Positions 61,782-64,000 of a DNA stretch of 64,000 nt are shown in pieces (position 1 is the first letter of the stretch; every line of letters begins with the position of its first letter). Origin of the DNA: Lentimicrobiaceae bacterium (GTDB lineage Bacteria; Bacteroidota; Bacteroidia; Bacteroidales; Lentimicrobiaceae); assembly GCA_020636745.1 (NCBI GenBank), contig JACJXH010000002.1, forward strand, positions 434,001 through 498,000, in the 5' to 3' direction. The position numbers and the translations under genes are program-made. The notes below the pieces were generated by a model. It worked only from the letters and a program-made list of their open reading frames with translations. It ran no database searches and had not been told where the DNA came from.

Positions 61782-62193
61782 ACAATTCATTATTCGCAAT
61801 GATATCAATGAGCTTAAACATCTGGCAAATTTTTTGGAAAACATGGGAGTGGAGTGGGAGTTGCCTGGCAGTTTGATCATGTCGGTTAACCTGGCATTGG
61901 AAGAAGCCGTATCAAACGTAATATTATATGCATTTAAAAGCGGTGCCAGGGATGAGCAAATCAGTCCGGATTTCTCACTTGAAAAAAAACAGTTTGCCAT
62001 TGGCTTAACCGACAGTGGCAGAGCATATAATCCATTGCAAAAAATCAATCCAGATATTACTTTGCCAGCAGATATCAGGCCTGCAGGCGGCTTGGGAATT
62101 TTTCTTATCAGGCAGCTCATGAATGATGTAAAATATAGCCGCAATGCAAATAAAAACATACTTTTAATGGTTAGAAAGCGGGGGAGTAGCTGA
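61759..62193 (+). CDS. RsbW/SpoIIAB-like anti-sigma-type histidine-kinase-like ATPase
   Basis: 144 residues. The GHKL ATPase fold shows an N box (NLALEEAVSNVILYAF), a G1 box (LTDSGRAYNPL) and a G2 box (AGGLGIFLIRQLMNDV). Such proteins bind or phosphorylate an antagonist and control a sigma factor in partner-switching systems. The start at 61759 lies inside the phosphatase gene, so translation is coupled. No STAS antagonist and no sigma factor gene is in the window. Confidence 0.92.
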   Translation: MGNSKKNKQFIIRNDINELKHLANFLENMGVEWELPGSLIMSVNLALEEAVSNVILYAFKSGARDEQISPDFSLEKKQFAIGLTDSGRAYNPLQKINPDITLPADIRPAGGLGIFLIRQLMNDVKYSRNANKNILLMVRKRGSS

Positions 62194-62317
62194 CCCTAAA
62201 TGCCAACATTTTATCCTGGTTTTATTAAATTGTTGCCTGACAAAAGATGTACAATTTTGCAGGTTTCTTCGGAATCTTAATGAGTTTGCAAATTGACAGA
62301 ATTATAATAAATAGACG

Positions 62318-63562
62318 ATGAAGACGAATTTTTGGAAAGTTTTGGGCCCTGGTATTATCTGGGCAGGGGCCGCAGTCGGGGTATCTCACCTTGTACAGTC
62401 TACCCGTGCAGGAGCCAGCTTTGGATTTGAACTGGTTTCACTGGTTTTAATAGTTAATTTACTGAAATATCCCTTTTTTGAATTTGGCCCCCGCTATGCC
62501 ATTGCTTCAGGCGAAAGTCTGATACATGGCTATATGCGCATGGGTAAATGGGCCGTTTATCTGTTTTTTGCATTAACATTAGGTACGATGTTTACCATTC
62601 AGGCAGCTGTTTCGTCTGTAACGGTTGGTATTTTGATGTCAATCTTTCAGGATTTACTGAGTTTTCAGGGATGGGTACTTTTATTGTTCTTCTTATGTCT
62701 TTTAATCGTTGTTGTCGGAAAGTATAAGGCATTGGACAGAATTATGAAGCTTATTATTCTGGTGCTTTCGCTTTCAACAATTGTTGCTGTAATTGCTGCA
62801 TCTGTCAAAGGGTTTCATCCGAATCCGGAGTTTGCTTCATCTTTCACATGGTCAGCGGGTGATATTGCTTTTATGATTGCCATTGCAGGATGGATGCCCA
62901 GTGCAATTGATATTTCTGTATGGCACTCAATGTGGACACTGGCTAAAATCAAGCAAACAGGATACCGGCCAAGCTTAAAGGAGGCTTTGCTCGATTTTAA
63001 TATTGGCTATGCAGGCACTACCATTTTAGCGTTATGTTTCCTTGCTTTAGGGGCTTTATGTATGTATGGTTCAGGTGTTACATTTTCGGAGAATGGAGCT
63101 GCTTTTGCAACCCAGTTTTTTAGTCTTTATACTTCAACCATTGGCTCCTGGGCCTATGTAATTATTGCCATAGCAGCTACAGCTACTATGTTTAGTACTA
63201 CTTTAACCGTAATTGATGCTTATCCGCGCGTGTTAAAGCCGGTTTCACAGATTCTGATTCCAAAATTCAATAACGAAAGAGCTGATAAATTTCTTGATTA
63301 TTTCTGGGTGGCTCTTTTGCTTATTGTTGCATTTTTGATAATGACTTCATTCTCAACACAGATGAAGCTACTGGTTGACATTGCCACTTCATTGTCTTTT
63401 GTAACAGCGCCGGTTTTAGGTTATATGAACTACAAAGCGGTTACCGGAAGCAATATTGCACCTGAATTTCAGCCAGGCATAAAAATGAAGGTATTAAGCT
63501 GGATTGGTCTGATTGTCCTTTCTGCATTTGCCATCTATTTTATTGGTGTAAGATTTTTGTAA
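62318..63562 (+). CDS. Nramp-superfamily transporter lacking the canonical metal-binding motif
   Basis: 414 residues and about eleven membrane segments. TM1 aligns as GVSH (21-24) where canonical Nramps have DPGN, followed by the family AGASFG at 31-36. TM6 has MPS (193-195) instead of MPH. The two key metal ligands are therefore changed, as in Nramp-related subgroups with altered selectivity. The metal or other substrate cannot be predicted; a divalent-metal importer is only one option. It follows the signalling operon by 125 bp. Confidence 0.85.
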   Translation: MKTNFWKVLGPGIIWAGAAVGVSHLVQSTRAGASFGFELVSLVLIVNLLKYPFFEFGPRYAIASGESLIHGYMRMGKWAVYLFFALTLGTMFTIQAAVSSVTVGILMSIFQDLLSFQGWVLLLFFLCLLIVVVGKYKALDRIMKLIILVLSLSTIVAVIAASVKGFHPNPEFASSFTWSAGDIAFMIAIAGWMPSAIDISVWHSMWTLAKIKQTGYRPSLKEALLDFNIGYAGTTILALCFLALGALCMYGSGVTFSENGAAFATQFFSLYTSTIGSWAYVIIAIAATATMFSTTLTVIDAYPRVLKPVSQILIPKFNNERADKFLDYFWVALLLIVAFLIMTSFSTQMKLLVDIATSLSFVTAPVLGYMNYKAVTGSNIAPEFQPGIKMKVLSWIGLIVLSAFAIYFIGVRFL

Positions 63563-63634
63563 ACAGCTGAAATCTTCCTGTAAATCAGTTTGTCAGATTC
63601 TGAATATTGTTTAGCTACCTTAAAAAAAAGGGTA

Positions 63635-63642
63635 TAAATTTG
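63635..63642 (+). promoter_or_regulatory. -7 box before the last gene
   Basis: TAAATTTG, a full TAnnTTTG match, 31 bp before the ATG at 63673. A TTG at 63608-63610 could be the -33 element with a rather long spacer. Confidence 0.5.
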
Positions 63643-63672
63643 TGCCTGTTAGTTTTTTTCAAGCAGAACTTT

Positions 63673-64000
63673 ATGAGGATTAAAACAGGTGCTTCAGAAA
63701 TATCCATCATTCTTATCATCATTGTAATGACTATTATTTCCTCAAATATTAACTGGGGGAAAGAAAGGTGGCGCGGAATACTTGAAGCAGATGCAAAAGG
63801 TTATTATGCTTATTTGCCAGCTGTTTTTATTTATAATGATTTGAATTTTCGTTTTTTTGATACAATTGAAAAGGGGAAATATTACGATTCCAACCTTTAT
63901 TATGACTATCGGGCTTATGCAAATGGTAAAGCAATTGACAAGTATTATGCCGGAACGGCAGTGGCGCAGATGCCTTTTTTTCTGATGGCTCATGCATTGA
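63673..64000 (+). CDS. Membrane protein, N-terminal fragment (runs off the right edge)
   Basis: The frame from the ATG at 63673 stays open for 109 codons to the edge. A membrane segment (ISIILIIIVMTIISS) follows MRIKTGASE. Next comes an extracytoplasmic loop with ADAKGYYAYLPAVFIYNDL, ANGKAIDKYYAGTAVAQ, then a second hydrophobic segment begins. This pattern resembles large multi-pass glycosyltransferase-like or unknown membrane proteins of Bacteroidota. The truncation prevents a firm call. Confidence 0.75.
   Translation, partial: MRIKTGASEISIILIIIVMTIISSNINWGKERWRGILEADAKGYYAYLPAVFIYNDLNFRFFDTIEKGKYYDSNLYYDYRAYANGKAIDKYYAGTAVAQMPFFLMAHAL

Noticed and set aside
1..64000. tRNA, rRNA, CRISPR arrays, insertion sequences and phage genes
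   Set aside because: Reading both strands I found no TFC-loop motif context, no repeat-spacer array and no transposase or integrase motif.

Overview
The window looks like a contiguous chromosomal segment of a member of the Bacteroidota, probably an environmental Bacteroidales/Marinilabiliales-like lineage; this placement is inference. The evidence is: many TAnnTTTG promoter -7 boxes instead of E. coli -10 boxes; proteins ending in type IX secretion (T9SS) sorting domains; families largely confined to this phylum (DUF4296 lipoprotein, DUF6089, DUF5686 with a carboxypeptidase-regulatory domain, PspC/LiaF-like membrane proteins); and the characteristic nadK - DUF6089 - uppS - bamA - ompH - ompH cluster. 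I found no tRNA, rRNA, CRISPR array, transposase, integrase or phage gene.

Layout. 1-3623 (minus) is the N-terminal part of a giant repeat-built surface protein that runs off the left edge. 4312-7857 holds an aldo/keto reductase, deoxyribose-phosphate aldolase, a thioredoxin-like T9SS cargo and a small lipoprotein. 7916-11526 (minus) holds a DUF4296 lipoprotein, a membrane-anchored OmpH-like protein and RecQ. 12196-16844 carries envelope genes: arabinose-5-phosphate isomerase (kdsD), an AhpD-like protein, a DUF5686 outer-membrane protein and LptB. 16895-19073 (minus) holds a serine hydrolase and phosphatidylserine synthase. 19396-28968 holds two unknown proteins, a PadR/PspC operon, queA, a THEP1-type NTPase with mobA and a large ECF-like membrane protein, tatC, and a second PspC/LiaF-like pair. 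29019-30664 (minus) is an esterase and pdxJ. 30756-40114 is the outer-membrane assembly region: small lipoprotein, CBS protein, BamA/TamA-like protein, nadK, DUF6089, uppS, bamA and two OmpH/Skp chaperones. 40313-42028 is a BNR-type T9SS cargo. 42296-48336 is a MarR-controlled RND efflux operon. 48412-58393 is mostly single genes (cold-shock protein, HAD phosphatase, UbiA-like protein, DUF1697, GNAT, TerC, zinc metallopeptidase, gamma-carbonic-anhydrase-like protein, nadB, GNAT-nitrilase fusion). 58789-62193 is a compact signalling operon: an orphan NMT1/THI5-type periplasmic binding protein, a Cache-HAMP-PP2C (SpoIIE-type) receptor phosphatase and an RsbW-like ATPase. 62318-63562 is an Nramp-superfamily transporter lacking the usual metal-binding motif. 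63673 onward is a truncated membrane protein.

Most promising for new biology: the binding-protein/SpoIIE/RsbW operon, read as a ligand-sensing partner-switching system; the Nramp-like transporter with DPGN and MPH replaced; the THEP1-MobA-ECF-like cluster; and well-formed candidate operators in front of the PadR/PspC and MarR/RND operons. Many promoter -7 boxes lie inside the longest open frames, so I moved the starts of several genes downstream. All function calls come from reading motifs by eye; no database search was run.
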